From Curtobacterium flaccumfaciens UCD-AKU (GTDB taxonomy: Bacteria > Actinomycetota > Actinomycetes > Actinomycetales > Microbacteriaceae), in assembly GCF_000349565.1 (NCBI RefSeq), contig NZ_KB714611.1:67067-106957 (forward strand): DNA of 39,891 nucleotides, in the 5' to 3' direction. Below the pieces are notes generated by a model that had not been told where the DNA came from, did not search any database, and was given only the letters and a program-made list of their open reading frames with translations. Made by a program: the position numbers and the translations under genes. Every line of letters starts with the position of its first letter. Within the stretch, counting starts at the first letter, position 1. This document shows positions 8,124 through 17,386 of this stretch, piece after piece.

Positions 8124-9661
8124 CGGCAGACGCGCCAGCGGCTGCGTTCCGCGCGCCGAGGCGGCGTGCCGCCGAGGTGGCTGAGAACACGGACGAGCGC
8201 CAGCTCGTCGCCGGGGTCGACTCGTCGACCCAGTCCTGCAAGGTCACCATCCGTGACGCCGCGACCGGTGCGGTCGTCCGCGAGGGCCGCGCGTCCCACC
8301 CGGACGGCACCGCCGTCGACCCCCGCCACTGGTGGGACGCCCTCGGTGCCGCCGTCGCGGACGCCGGCGGCCTCGACGACGTCGGTGCCGTCGCCGTCGC
8401 CGGGCAGCAGCACGGCATGGTCGCGCTCGACTCCGAGGGCCGCGTCGTCCGCGACGCCCTGCTCTGGAACGACGTCCGCAGTGCGGACGCGGCCGCGCAG
8501 ATGGTCGACGAGCTCGGCCAGGAGGCGTGGGTCGCCCGGACGGGGCTGGTGCCGGTCGCGTCGTTCACCGGGACCAAGCTGCGGTGGCTCCGCGACGCCG
8601 AGCCCGAGAACGCGGCCCGCGTCGCGGCCGTGGCGCTCCCCCACGACTGGCTGTCATGGCGGCTCCGCGGGTTCGGTCCGGCGGACGAGAGTCCGCTCGG
8701 CCCCGACCTGGAGGCCCTGGCGACGGACGCGTCCGACGCCAGCGGCACGGCGTACTGGGACCCGGTGCGCCGCGAGTACGACCCGGAACTGTTCGAGCTC
8801 GCACTCGGGCGGCCGATGCGGCCGGCGTCGATGGGTGACGACGACGCCGTGGTCGTGCCCCGCGTGGTTGCTCCCGACGAGGCGATGGGCACCCTGTCCA
8901 CCGACGTCGAGCTGCCCGGCGGCGCGGTCGCGCCCTCCGGCCTCGTCGTCGGCGCCGGACTCGGTGACAACGCCGGGGCAGCGCTCGGCCTGGGTCTCGG
9001 CCCGGGCGACGTCGCGGTGTCCCTCGGCACGAGCGGCACGGTCTTCGGGGTCAGCGACGCCGAGGTGCGTGACCCGAGCGGGACCGTGGCGGGCTTCGCC
9101 GACGGGACCGGGTCGCGCCTCCCGATCGTCACGACGCTCAACGCGGCCCGCGTGCTCGAGGTGATCGGCGGCCTGCTCGGCGTCGACCACGACGCGCTCG
9201 GCGAGCTGGCGCTGCAGGCGCCGGCCGGGGCCGACGGCCTCGTCCTGGTGCCGTACTTCGTCGGCGAGCGCACGCCGAACCGGCCGGACGCGACCGCCTC
9301 GCTGCTCGGCATGACGCCGGCGACCACCGACCGGGCGCACCTGGCCCGGGCGGCCTTCGAGGGGATGCTCTGCGCCCTCGCCGACGGACTGGCCGCGGTG
9401 CAGGACACCGGCGTGACCGTCGAGCGGCTGCTGCTCATCGGGGGCGCTGCGCGGAACCCGGCGGTCCGCGCCGTCGCCGCGCAGGTGTTCGGCCGTGACG
9501 TCCTGGTGCCGGAGCCCGGCGAGTACGTCGCCGCGGGGGCTGCGAAGCAGGCCGCGTGGGCGCTCACCGGAGCCCTGCCGACGTGGGACACCGCGACGAC
9601 CACCGTGCCGTCCGACCCGCACCCGGAGGTGCTCGAGCAGTACCGCGCGGCGGCGCGCTGA
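8120..9661 (+). CDS. xylB: Xylulokinase
   Basis: An FGGY-family kinase of up to 513 residues that phosphorylates D-xylulose to xylulose 5-phosphate. Visible motifs are AGVDSSTQS (N-terminal phosphate loop), [29 protein letters not shown] with the likely catalytic Asp, SLGTSGTVF, and [10 protein letters not shown] near the C-terminus. The start is uncertain. A TTG at 8120 overlaps the xylA stop and would add about 19 residues before an in-frame GTG at 8177, which begins closer to the usual family N-terminus. Neither has a strong ribosome binding site, so coupling to xylA translation seems likely. Confidence 0.94.
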   Translation: MTADAPAAAFRAPRRRAAEVAENTDERQLVAGVDSSTQSCKVTIRDAATGAVVREGRASHPDGTAVDPRHWWDALGAAVADAGGLDDVGAVAVAGQQHGMVALDSEGRVVRDALLWNDVRSADAAAQMVDELGQEAWVARTGLVPVASFTGTKLRWLRDAEPENAARVAAVALPHDWLSWRLRGFGPADESPLGPDLEALATDASDASGTAYWDPVRREYDPELFELALGRPMRPASMGDDDAVVVPRVVAPDEAMGTLSTDVELPGGAVAPSGLVVGAGLGDNAGAALGLGLGPGDVAVSLGTSGTVFGVSDAEVRDPSGTVAGFADGTGSRLPIVTTLNAARVLEVIGGLLGVDHDALGELALQAPAGADGLVLVPYFVGERTPNRPDATASLLGMTPATTDRAHLARAAFEGMLCALADGLAAVQDTGVTVERLLLIGGAARNPAVRAVAAQVFGRDVLVPEPGEYVAAGAAKQAAWALTGALPTWDTATTTVPSDPHPEVLEQYRAAAR

Positions 9662-9671
9662 ACCGACACTC

Positions 9672-9710
9672 CGTGCCCCCGGCGCCGTCCTCGACGGTGC
9701 CGGGGGCACG
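9672..9710 (+). terminator. 18-bp hairpin between xylB and the esterase gene
   Basis: CGTGCCCCCGGCGCCGTC (9672-9689) pairs with 9693-9710 across a 3-nt loop, with one G-U pair and no mismatch. There is no T-tract. It begins 11 bp after the xylB stop and ends about 20 bp before the esterase start. It probably reduces read-through or protects the upstream mRNA end, so the esterase may be made at a lower level than xylAB. Confidence 0.6.
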
Positions 9711-9730
9711 ATCGTCCCGGAGGACACACC

Positions 9731-10720
9731 ATGCCACTGACCGACCTGCCCCTCGACGCGCTCCGCGCCCACCGCTCCGACGTCCGGCGCCCCGCTGACT
9801 TCGACGCCTTCTGGGCGGACACGATCGCCCTCGCCCGGACCGCGGGCGAGGGGGTCGAGCCGGTCCTCGTGCCCGCCGAGACCCCGGTCACCGGTCTCGT
9901 CGTCGAAGACCTGACGTTCCCCGGGTTCGCCGGTGACCCGGTGCGGGCGTGGGTCAACCGTCCCGTGACCGACGACCCGGGCGCACTGCCGGTCGTCGTC
10001 GAGTTCCTCGGCTACGGCGGTGGCCGCGGTCGCCCGGGTGAGCGCGTGCACTGGGCCCTCGCCGGGTACGTGCACGTGGTGATGGACACCCGCGGCCAGG
10101 GCTCCGGGTGGGCCGGCGGCGACACCCCGGACCCGCACGGCTCCGCACCGCACGCCAGCGGCTGGATGACGAGCGGCATCGGCTCGCCCGCCGACCACTA
10201 CTACCGCCGCGTCTACACCGACGCCGTGCGGCTCGTCGAGGCGGTGCGCACGCTGCCCGGCGTCGACCCCGATCGCATCGCGCTGACCGGCGGGAGCCAG
10301 GGCGGCGGGATCGCCATCGCCGCAGCGGCCCTGGTCGAGGCACACGTCGGACCGATCACCGCGGTGCTGCCCGACGTGGCGTTCCTGGCCGACTGGCGGA
10401 ACGGCACCGACGTCGCGGTGGGCGGTCCGTACCTGGAGCTCGCGCAGTACCTCGCCGTGCACCGCGACGCGGCCGAGGGCGTGTGGGAGACCGCCGCGTA
10501 CTTCGACGGGGTGAACCACGCCGCCGGCATCACCGCACCGGCGCTGTTCTCGGTCGCGCTGATGGACGACGTCGTCCCGCCGCGCACGACCTTCGCCGCG
10601 TTCAACGCCCTGGGCTCCACCGACCGCGAGATCGCCGTGTACCCGTACAACGGGCACGAGGGCGGCGGCTTCCGGCACTGGGAGCGTCAGGCGGCGTTCC
10701 TGGCGGACCGCCTGCGCTGA
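9731..10720 (+). CDS. Acetylxylan esterase / cephalosporin-C deacetylase (CE7)
   Basis: A 329-residue alpha/beta hydrolase of carbohydrate esterase family 7. The nucleophile Ser189 lies in GGSQGGG, the acid is likely Asp279 (LMDDVVPP) and the base His309 (YNGHEGGG). The length and motif order match CE7 enzymes. There is no signal peptide, so it acts inside the cell, most likely removing acetyl groups from imported xylo-oligosaccharides. GGAGGA lies upstream of the ATG. It is third in the xylose operon, behind a strong intercistronic hairpin. A small 8-bp inverted repeat (10715-10722/10732-10739) overlaps its stop and may be a terminator. Confidence 0.93.
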   Translation: MPLTDLPLDALRAHRSDVRRPADFDAFWADTIALARTAGEGVEPVLVPAETPVTGLVVEDLTFPGFAGDPVRAWVNRPVTDDPGALPVVVEFLGYGGGRGRPGERVHWALAGYVHVVMDTRGQGSGWAGGDTPDPHGSAPHASGWMTSGIGSPADHYYRRVYTDAVRLVEAVRTLPGVDPDRIALTGGSQGGGIAIAAAALVEAHVGPITAVLPDVAFLADWRNGTDVAVGGPYLELAQYLAVHRDAAEGVWETAAYFDGVNHAAGITAPALFSVALMDDVVPPRTTFAAFNALGSTDREIAVYPYNGHEGGGFRHWERQAAFLADRLR

Positions 10721-11092
10721 CGGACGTCGCGCGTCAGCGGTCGCTGCTCACGGGTTCGGTCCACGCTGCGCGCGGAGGTCCCCGAAGGTGAAGCGCTCGC
10801 GGTCGACGTCGTCCATCAGCCCGTGCCCGCGCCCGCGCCCGGTAGGAGGTGATGTGGACCGGGGCGACCCTCGGTGCACGCTCGTAACCACTCATCAGAT
10901 CCTCCGATCTGTCCCCGAGCCTCCGACCCTGTTCGGAGGAGGACAGTTTGAGTACCTCTTGGACGGTGAACGCCTCGCGCGGCGTCCACAATGCCCCCCG
11001 AACGGGTGCGGGTCACATCCGCGCACCTCGGATACCGACGGCGTCGTGGCGTCGGAGGCCGATCCACACGAGCGCCTCGTACGCTCCCACGT
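10721..11092. other. Gap without a convincing gene; inverted repeats
   Basis: No frame here looks like a clear gene. On the minus strand an 85-codon frame (10734-10991) starts in a moderately protein-like way (MWTPREAFTVQEVLKL) but ends in Arg-rich GC-biased sequence. A different minus frame ending at 10748 contains MDDVDRERFTFGDL, so a small decayed gene is possible. Two inverted repeats are visible: AGATC/GATCT around 10898-10911 and CCTCCGA (10920-10926)/TCGGAGG (10933-10939). Part of the stretch is less GC-rich than its surroundings, as expected for regulatory DNA upstream of the AraC-type gene. Confidence 0.4.
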
Positions 11093-11848
11093 ATGGACCA
11101 GGCACCGACCACGGCGAGTGGTCCCGAGCACGGCGGAGCACGGCTGTCCCGCACCGTGCACGAGGCGCTGCGGTTCGTGCACGCACACGCCCGCGAAGCG
11201 ATCTCGGTACCGGACATCGCCGCCGCCGCGAACCTGTCGACCCGAGGCCTGCAGAGCGCGTTCCGGCGGGAGCTGCAGACCTCGCCAGCGTCGTACCTGC
11301 GCGGGGTCCGGCTCGAGGGCGTCCGCCGCGACCTGCTCTCCATGACACCGGCGGACCGTCGCACCATCGCGGACGTCGCGAAGCACTGGCACTTCAGCAA
11401 CGCCGGGCGGATGGCGGCCGAGTACCGCGCCGCGTTCGGCACCGCACCGTCGGCGGCGCTCCGGTCGTTCGACCCGGCGGACCCGGACCCCCGCGCCACG
11501 ACGGACCTCGGTGTCCCCCCGGGCGAGGGCTCGCGCTTCCGCGTCGTGCTCGACTGCGAGGTGGAGATCGAGGACGCCGACGCGACGTTCGCCAGCGCCC
11601 TGCGCCGCGCCCAGGGCGACGACCACCCCTGGCACGGCTACGACCCGGACGGCAGCACCGCTGACGTCGTCGCGTTCCTGCTGGCGAGCGCCGTCCGCGG
11701 GGTCGCCGGTGACACCTCCGGCATCCGACTGCGTGCCGTCAACCCGATGCTGCGGGCGCCCGACCAGCACGGCGGGTACCCGTCGGCCGAGCTCCCGCCG
11801 TGGTCGGCACCCGGCCACCCCGGACGACCGGACGGACCCACCGCATGA
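11093..11848 (+). CDS. AraC-type HTH protein with unassigned C-terminal domain
   Basis: A 251-residue protein with the AraC double helix-turn-helix at the N-terminus (about 15-120: VPDIAAAANLSTRGLQSAF, then TIADVAKHWHFSNAGRMAAEYRAAFG). The order is reversed compared with usual AraC proteins, where the DNA-binding part is C-terminal. The C-terminal half (about 140-251) starts RFRVVLDCEVEIEDADATF and is not a domain I recognise. The ATG at 11093 has no ribosome binding site, but TACGCT lies seven bases upstream, as in leaderless actinobacterial transcripts. Its stop overlaps the start of the GH18-like lipoprotein gene (ATGA). The paired genes suggest a regulator of, or partner to, that protein. 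Confidence 0.72.
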   Translation: MDQAPTTASGPEHGGARLSRTVHEALRFVHAHAREAISVPDIAAAANLSTRGLQSAFRRELQTSPASYLRGVRLEGVRRDLLSMTPADRRTIADVAKHWHFSNAGRMAAEYRAAFGTAPSAALRSFDPADPDPRATTDLGVPPGEGSRFRVVLDCEVEIEDADATFASALRRAQGDDHPWHGYDPDGSTADVVAFLLASAVRGVAGDTSGIRLRAVNPMLRAPDQHGGYPSAELPPWSAPGHPGRPDGPTA

Positions 11849-12870
11849 CCGGCACCCCGCGTCGACGCCGCTCCGCACTGCTCGCCGCCGCGCTCACCGC
11901 AGGACTCGCACTCGCCGGCTGCACGGCCCCGACCGCCGCCCACGCTGATGGGTTCGACGTGACCGGCTTCCAGCCCGAGAACGCCGACACCGCCCTGGTG
12001 GACGCGAACGCCGCCGCGATGGACGTGGTCGGCGTCGACGGGTTGCTGCTGAACCGCACGGGGTCGAAGGTCACCGCACCGTCGCGCGCCGCCAAGGCCC
12101 AGCGCAACCGGGCACACGCCAACGGGCTCACCGCGCAGCTGCTCGTCAGCAACTACTCCGAGGCCGACGGGGACTTCAGCGAGCCGATCGCCCGCAGGCT
12201 GCTCACCTCGCCCGCGAACCGCGCCCGGGTCGTCCGATCACTCGCCGCCGACGTGGCCACGGGCGGTTGGGACTCGGTCATGATCGACCTCGAGGCGCTG
12301 ACCAAGGCCGAGAAGCCCGGTCTCACCGCCTTCGCCCGCGAGCTCCGGGCCGCCGTCGGCGACGACGTCCGGCTCGACATCGCCCTGTCCGCGTCGACCA
12401 CCGCGGCCGGGTACGCCCGCCTCGGCTACGACGTGCGCGCCCTCCGTGCCCCGCTCGACCACCTGACGCTCATGGCCTACGACCAGCACGGCCCCTGGGA
12501 GCCGGACGCACCCGGTCCGGTCGGTTCGCTCGCGTGGTCGTCGAAGGCCGCCCGTGCACTCGTGAGCCTCGCTCCCGCCGACCAGATCGTGCTCGGTGCC
12601 GCCGGGTACGGCTACCACTGGAAGGGGAAGCGTCCGGCCGGTCAGCTCTCCGACGCCCAGGCCCGGCTCCGGGTCCGGAAGGCGGGCGCGACCGCCCGCT
12701 GGGACGCGACGGTCGGCGAGTGGACCGCGACCCTGCCGAGCGGCGAGGTGCTCTGGTGGTCCGACGCACGCTCACTGCGTGCGCGGGTCGCGCTGGCGGA
12801 GCGGCTCGGTCTGACGGGCGTCGCCGTCTGGTCACTGGACCTGTCCGACCGGCTCGACCCGCTCGGGTGA
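11845..12870 (+). CDS. GH18-like glycoside hydrolase lipoprotein
   Basis: A 341-residue exported lipoprotein: four arginines, a hydrophobic stretch, and lipobox ALAGC with Cys26 as the lipidated residue. The mature part resembles glycoside hydrolase family 18 in the YaaH/chitinase-like branch. DSVMIDLEAL contains Asp148 and Glu150, corresponding to the DxE end of the GH18 DxxDxDxE motif, although the earlier acidic residues are not conserved. LMAYDQHG and a late AVWSLDLSD match the other conserved strands. It probably acts on a beta-1,4-linked polymer at the cell surface, such as peptidoglycan or chitin-type glycans. It overlaps the AraC-type gene by 4 bp and ends at a strong terminator. Confidence 0.8.
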   Translation: MTGTPRRRRSALLAAALTAGLALAGCTAPTAAHADGFDVTGFQPENADTALVDANAAAMDVVGVDGLLLNRTGSKVTAPSRAAKAQRNRAHANGLTAQLLVSNYSEADGDFSEPIARRLLTSPANRARVVRSLAADVATGGWDSVMIDLEALTKAEKPGLTAFARELRAAVGDDVRLDIALSASTTAAGYARLGYDVRALRAPLDHLTLMAYDQHGPWEPDAPGPVGSLAWSSKAARALVSLAPADQIVLGAAGYGYHWKGKRPAGQLSDAQARLRVRKAGATARWDATVGEWTATLPSGEVLWWSDARSLRARVALAERLGLTGVAVWSLDLSDRLDPLG

Positions 12871-12890
12871 TCAGGACCCGCTGACGGACG

Positions 12891-12922
12891 GGAGGCGCGG
12901 TGCGAGCCCGCACCGCGCCTCC
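12891..12922. terminator. Bidirectional terminator between GH18-like and GH3 genes
   Basis: A perfect 14-bp stem, GGAGGCGCGGTGCG (12891-12904) with 12909-12922, and a 4-nt loop AGCC. It lies between two converging genes, 20 bp after the GH18-like stop and 45 bp from the GH3 stop, so it can serve both strands. The preceding GACGGAC is shared with the hairpin at 31156-31203. Confidence 0.85.
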
Positions 12923-12967
12923 TGTTCGTCACCCGGTCACGCCCAGGGCACGTGGTCCGTCACCGGG

Positions 12968-15484
12968 TCAGACGAGCGACCACGCCACCAGGCGGGGGTC
13001 GCCCGGGGTGACCTCGTGCACCGCGCCCGTGACCGCGACGGTGGCGCGCTGGGTGGCGGTGCCGGGGACGGGGTGTCGGACCGGACCGTCGCCCGAGGCG
13101 ACGATCCCACCCGCTGCCACCGAGCCTGACGGCCGCGACGCCGCCGCGTGCGACGCCACCCAGACCTGCACGTCGCCGGGCTCGACCACCCTGCGCATCC
13201 GACGGTCGGTGAACGCGAAGCGCTGCACCGGGACACGGAAGCGGACCCGCACGGACTCCCCCGCTGCGACCGCGACGCGCGCGTAGCCGAGGAGCTGCAC
13301 CTCGGGCCGGGTGACGCTGCCGTGCACGTCGTGCCCGTAGAGCTGCACGACGTCCTCGCCGTCGCGCACCCCGGTGTTCCGGACCGTCACCGACACGGTG
13401 AAGACGCCGTCGGACCGGACGTCCGGGTCGACGACGAGCTCGTCGTACGCGAAGTCGGTGTAGCCGAGGCCGAAACCGAACGGTCGCACCGGCGTCGAGT
13501 CCGCGGCGGTGACGTCGGACGGACCGCCGAGCCGCGGGTGCAGGTACGTGAACGGCTGCGCGCCGGCGGACCGGGGCAGGGACAGCGGCAGCCGGCCCGA
13601 GGGCGAGGCCACGCCGGTCAGCAGGTCGGCGATCGCCAGCCCGCCGCCCTCGCCCGGGAAGAACGCCTGCACGACCGCGGCCGGGCGCGGCTGGTCGCCG
13701 TCGAGCGCCCAGCCGATCGCGTACGGCCGGCCGGTGAGCAGCACCATCACGGTGGGGGTGCCGGTCGCGACGACGGCCTCGACCAGCTCGCGCTGCACGC
13801 CGGGCAGGTCGAGCGACTCGGTGTCGTTGCCCTCGCCGACCGTGCCCCGGCCGAACAGGCCCGCCTGGTCGCCGACGACGACCACCGCGACGTCCGAGGC
13901 GGATGCGACCGCAACGGCTTCGGCGAAGCCGGCCCGGTCGTTCCCCGTCACGGCGCAGCCCGTGGCGAAGCGGACCGCTGCCGGACCGAGCGCCTGGGCG
14001 ACGGCTTCGCGGACGGTCGGGATCGCGAAGCCGAGCGGCAGGTCGGGGTGCGAGGCGAGCACGTGGTTGGCGAACGAGTAGCAGCCCTGCAGCGCCTCGG
14101 CGCGGTCGGCGTTCGGGCCGATGACGGCGACCGAGGCCCCCGGTGCGAGCGGGAGGACGGGGGTGGTGCCGTCGGCGGTGCCGCTGTCGACGCTGGCGCT
14201 GCCGCCCTCGTTCGACAGCAGCACGAGCGACTCGGCTGCCAGCCGCTTCGCGAGCGCCTGGTGCAGCGGGGTGTCGAGGTCGATCCCGGTGGGGGCGTCC
14301 TCGGCGAAGGCGTCCGGTTCGAGCAGGCCGAGCCGCTCCTTCTGCCGGAGCACCCGGAGCACGGCACGGTCGACGAGAGCCTCGTCCACCTGCCCGCTGC
14401 GGACCCGCTCGACGAGCGGTGCGAGGTACGCGTCACCGGTCGGGAGCTCGACGTCGATGCCGGCCTCGAGCGCCAGCGCCGCGGCCTCGCCACGGTCGGC
14501 GGCGATGCCGTGCATGACCTCGAGGAACGCCACCGAGAAGTAGTCCGCGACGACCGTGCCGTCGAAACCGAGCCGGTCGCGGAGCAGGCCGGTCAGCAGC
14601 TCGCCGTTCGCCGAGACGGGCACGCCGTCGATCTCGGCGTACGAGTTCATGACGCTCCGGGCGCCCCCGTCGCGCAGCGCCATCTCGAACGGCGGCAGGT
14701 ACACGTCCGCGACCTCACGGGCCCCGGCGTGCACGGGGGCGTGGTTCCGCCCCGCCTGCGACGCCGAGTACCCGAGGAAGTGCTTCAGGGTCGCGTCGAC
14801 CCCGGCCGACTGCAACCCGCGCACGTACGCGGTGCCGACCGTGCCGACCAGGTAGGGGTCCTCGGCGATGCACTCGTCGACCCGCCCCCAACGCGGGTCG
14901 CGGATGACGTCGAGGACCGGCGCGAGGCCCTGGTGGACGCCGAGCTGCCGCATCGACGCACCGATCGCGGCGCCGACCTGCTCGACGAGCTCCGGGTCGA
15001 ACGACGCGCCCCATGCCAGCGGCGTCGGGAACGTCGCGGCCTTCCACGCGGCGAGGCCGGTCAGGCACTCCTCGTGGACGAGCGCCGGGATCCCGAGCCG
15101 GGTCTCGCGCTGCAGGCGGCGCTGTTCCGCCCAGAGCCAGGCGGCACGCTCGTCGGGTTCGACGGGGCGGGTGCCGTAGACGCGGGTGAACTGCCCGATG
15201 CCGTCGCGGGTGATGTCCGCCAGGGTGCCGCCCTGCTGCACGGCCGCCATCTCGCCCTGCATGGGGGCGACGACGCCGTTCTGGTCGAGCCAGTAGCCGA
15301 CGAGCTGGGCGACCTTCTCGTCGAGGGTCATCTCGGCGAGCAGGGCGTCGGCGCGGGGGTCGGAGGGGGTCGCGGTCGCGTCCGTCGCGGTCGCGGTCGC
15401 GGTCGTCGCGGTCGCGTCCGTCGCGCTGTCGGCCTGGAGGCGCGGGTCGCGTCCGGCGGTCCGCGTCGCGTCGGTCGCGGTCAC
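12968..15484 (-). CDS. GH3 beta-glycosidase (beta-glucosidase/beta-xylosidase)
   Basis: An 838-residue glycoside hydrolase family 3 enzyme. The N-terminal TIM barrel includes APVLDVIRDPRWGRVDE, KHFLGYSASQAGRNHAP and VVADYFSV, whose Asp is the expected nucleophile. An alpha/beta domain follows (VAVIGPNADRAEALQGCYS; VVVVGDQAGLFGRGTVGEGND), and then a fibronectin-III-like C-terminus. There is no signal peptide, so it should hydrolyse imported oligosaccharides. The GTG at 15484 overlaps the permease stop (GTGA). The first 45 or so residues are a Thr/Ala/Asp-rich tract encoded by short GTCGCG-type repeats (about 15365-15430), outside the conserved domain. It is last in the importer operon, so its substrate should be the imported sugar. 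Confidence 0.92.
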   Translation of the reverse strand: MTATDATRTAGRDPRLQADSATDATATTATATATDATATPSDPRADALLAEMTLDEKVAQLVGYWLDQNGVVAPMQGEMAAVQQGGTLADITRDGIGQFTRVYGTRPVEPDERAAWLWAEQRRLQRETRLGIPALVHEECLTGLAAWKAATFPTPLAWGASFDPELVEQVGAAIGASMRQLGVHQGLAPVLDVIRDPRWGRVDECIAEDPYLVGTVGTAYVRGLQSAGVDATLKHFLGYSASQAGRNHAPVHAGAREVADVYLPPFEMALRDGGARSVMNSYAEIDGVPVSANGELLTGLLRDRLGFDGTVVADYFSVAFLEVMHGIAADRGEAAALALEAGIDVELPTGDAYLAPLVERVRSGQVDEALVDRAVLRVLRQKERLGLLEPDAFAEDAPTGIDLDTPLHQALAKRLAAESLVLLSNEGGSASVDSGTADGTTPVLPLAPGASVAVIGPNADRAEALQGCYSFANHVLASHPDLPLGFAIPTVREAVAQALGPAAVRFATGCAVTGNDRAGFAEAVAVASASDVAVVVVGDQAGLFGRGTVGEGNDTESLDLPGVQRELVEAVVATGTPTVMVLLTGRPYAIGWALDGDQPRPAAVVQAFFPGEGGGLAIADLLTGVASPSGRLPLSLPRSAGAQPFTYLHPRLGGPSDVTAADSTPVRPFGFGLGYTDFAYDELVVDPDVRSDGVFTVSVTVRNTGVRDGEDVVQLYGHDVHGSVTRPEVQLLGYARVAVAAGESVRVRFRVPVQRFAFTDRRMRRVVEPGDVQVWVASHAAASRPSGSVAAGGIVASGDGPVRHPVPGTATQRATVAVTGAVHEVTPGDPRLVAWSLV

Positions 15485-16362
15485 CCCTTCACCGCCCCGG
15501 TCAGGCCGCCGACGATGCGGCGCTGGAAGATCGTGAAGAACACCAGCGCCGGGATCATCGACATCGAGGTGAACGCGAGCACCTTGGCGGTGTCGACGGA
15601 GTACTGCGACGAGAACGACTGGACCCCGAGCGGCAGCGTGTAGGCGGCCTCGTTGTTCAGGATGAACAGCGGCAGGATGTAGCTGTTCCAGCTGGCGATG
15701 AACGCCAGGATGCCGACCGTGACGACGCCGGGCAGCGACAGCGGCACGACCATCCGGAAGAAGAACCCGAGACGGCTCGCCCCGTCGATCGACGCGGCCT
15801 CCTCGAGCTCGTCGGGGATGGCGCGCAGGAACGGCACCAGGATGATCACGGTGGTCGGCAGCGCGAACGCGATCTGCGGCAGGATCACGCCGGCCAGGCT
15901 GTTCGTCAGACCGAGGTCCTTGACGAGCAGGTACAGCGGGGTGATCGCGACGGTGATCGGGAACATCAGGCCCGCGGCGAACAGGGCGTAGAGCGCCCCG
16001 CGGCCGGCGAACCGGTAGCGGGCGAGCACGAAGCTCACCATCAGCCCGAGCACGACGACCCCGAGGGTGGTCGTGACGGCGCTGATCGTCGAGTTGCCGA
16101 GCTGCTGCCAGAAGATGCCGCTCGACAGCACGGAGCCGTAGTTGCCGAACTCGAACGGTGCCGGCAGCCCGGCGGGGCTCGTGGTGATCTGTGAGTTGGT
16201 CCGGAAGCCGCCCAGCACGATGTAGAGCACGGGTGCCAGGTTGGCGGCGACGAACAGGATCGCGACGACGTAGGTCAGCGGGTTGGCGCGTCCGATCGCG
16301 GCACTGGACCGGCGCTCCCGCACGGCCCGGCGCCCGGGGGCGACGATGCTCGTGGTGGCCAT
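15481..16362 (-). CDS. Carbohydrate ABC transporter permease (MalG type)
   Basis: A 293-residue inner-membrane permease with six predicted membrane segments. The cytoplasmic EAA loop that contacts the ATPase reads EEAASIDGASRLGFFFRMVVPLSLPG in family terms, here at about residues 186-212. The ATG at 16362 shares one base with the stop of the upstream permease gene (TGATG), and GAGGAAG lies upstream. It pairs with that permease to form the channel of a CUT1-type sugar importer. Confidence 0.93.
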   Translation of the reverse strand: MATTSIVAPGRRAVRERRSSAAIGRANPLTYVVAILFVAANLAPVLYIVLGGFRTNSQITTSPAGLPAPFEFGNYGSVLSSGIFWQQLGNSTISAVTTTLGVVVLGLMVSFVLARYRFAGRGALYALFAAGLMFPITVAITPLYLLVKDLGLTNSLAGVILPQIAFALPTTVIILVPFLRAIPDELEEAASIDGASRLGFFFRMVVPLSLPGVVTVGILAFIASWNSYILPLFILNNEAAYTLPLGVQSFSSQYSVDTAKVLAFTSMSMIPALVFFTIFQRRIVGGLTGAVKG

Positions 16363-17384
16363 CAGTTCTTCCTCTCGGTGAGTGCACCCGCGGTGTCACG
16401 GCGGAGCACGAAGCGCTGGTAGATCAGGGCGACCACGAGCGAGATCACGAACATCACGACCGCGACGGCGCTGCCGAAGCCGAAGTTGCCCGAGGTCCGG
16501 CCGTTGGCGACCATGTACGTCGCCATCGTCGAGGTACCCGCGGTCGAGGCGATGTACTGGCCCCAGATGATGTAGACGAGGTCGAACAGCTGCAGCGAGC
16601 CGATGATCGACAGGAACGCCCAGATGCGGATGGTCGGTCCGAGGAGCGGCAGGGTGATGCGCCGCTGGATCTGCCAGTAGCCGGCACCGTCGATGGCGGC
16701 GGCCTCGAACAGTTCCTCGGGGATGCTCTGCAGGCCGGCGAGGAACAGGATCACCGCGAAGCCGATGTACTTCCACGAGATGATCACGAGCAGCGTCCAG
16801 ATGGCGATGTCGGGGTTCGACAGCCAGTCCGCACGGAGTCCGCCCAGGCCGATGCTCTGGAACAGGTCGTTCACGGCGCCGTTCGACTGGAGCATGAGGC
16901 TCCACCCGGTGCCGACGATCACCTCGGAGATGACGTACGGCACGAAGACGAGCACGCGGACGAGCCCGCGGCCGTGCATCTTCTGGTTGAGCAGCAGGGC
17001 GAGCACGATCGCGATCGGCCCCTGCAACACCAGCGAGAGCACGACGATGAAGCCGTTGTGCATCAGGACCGCGTGGAACGCCTTGTCCTGGAAGATGATC
17101 AGGTAGTTCTGCAGCCCGACGAAGTCGGTGGGCGGGCCGTAGCCCTGCCACTTGAAGAACCCGTAGTAGGCGGCGAGGCCCACGGGCAGGATCACGAACG
17201 TGACGAAGACGATGACCGCGGGTCCGGCGAGGACCGCGATCTCGACGCGCTTCCGCCAGTCCGCGATGCGGCGCGTGGTCCGCCGACCGGCGGGGAGCGG
17301 CGAACCGCTCCCCGCCGGGGACGTCCCCGCGGCCGTGTCCGACCCGGTGGCCGGAGTCGTACCGAGCGAGGTGTCGAGGGCCAT
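16362..17384 (-). CDS. Carbohydrate ABC transporter permease (MalF type)
   Basis: A 340-residue permease with a Thr/Ser/Pro-rich, presumably cytoplasmic N-terminus of about 40 residues, six membrane segments, and an EAA loop beginning EAAAIDGAGYWQIQRRI. It begins 2 bp after the stop of the substrate-binding protein gene and overlaps the following permease by one base, so the operon is tightly packed. It is a CUT1-family sugar importer subunit. No ATPase gene accompanies it. Confidence 0.93.
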   Translation of the reverse strand: MALDTSLGTTPATGSDTAAGTSPAGSGSPLPAGRRTTRRIADWRKRVEIAVLAGPAVIVFVTFVILPVGLAAYYGFFKWQGYGPPTDFVGLQNYLIIFQDKAFHAVLMHNGFIVVLSLVLQGPIAIVLALLLNQKMHGRGLVRVLVFVPYVISEVIVGTGWSLMLQSNGAVNDLFQSIGLGGLRADWLSNPDIAIWTLLVIISWKYIGFAVILFLAGLQSIPEELFEAAAIDGAGYWQIQRRITLPLLGPTIRIWAFLSIIGSLQLFDLVYIIWGQYIASTAGTSTMATYMVANGRTSGNFGFGSAVAVVMFVISLVVALIYQRFVLRRDTAGALTERKN

Positions 17385-17386
17385 GC

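Noticed and set aside
12968..16399. A single 1143-codon frame that would fuse the GH3 enzyme to upstream sequence
   Set aside because: The upstream part is an off-frame reading of the permease gene. The GTG at 15484 overlapping the permease stop is the real start.
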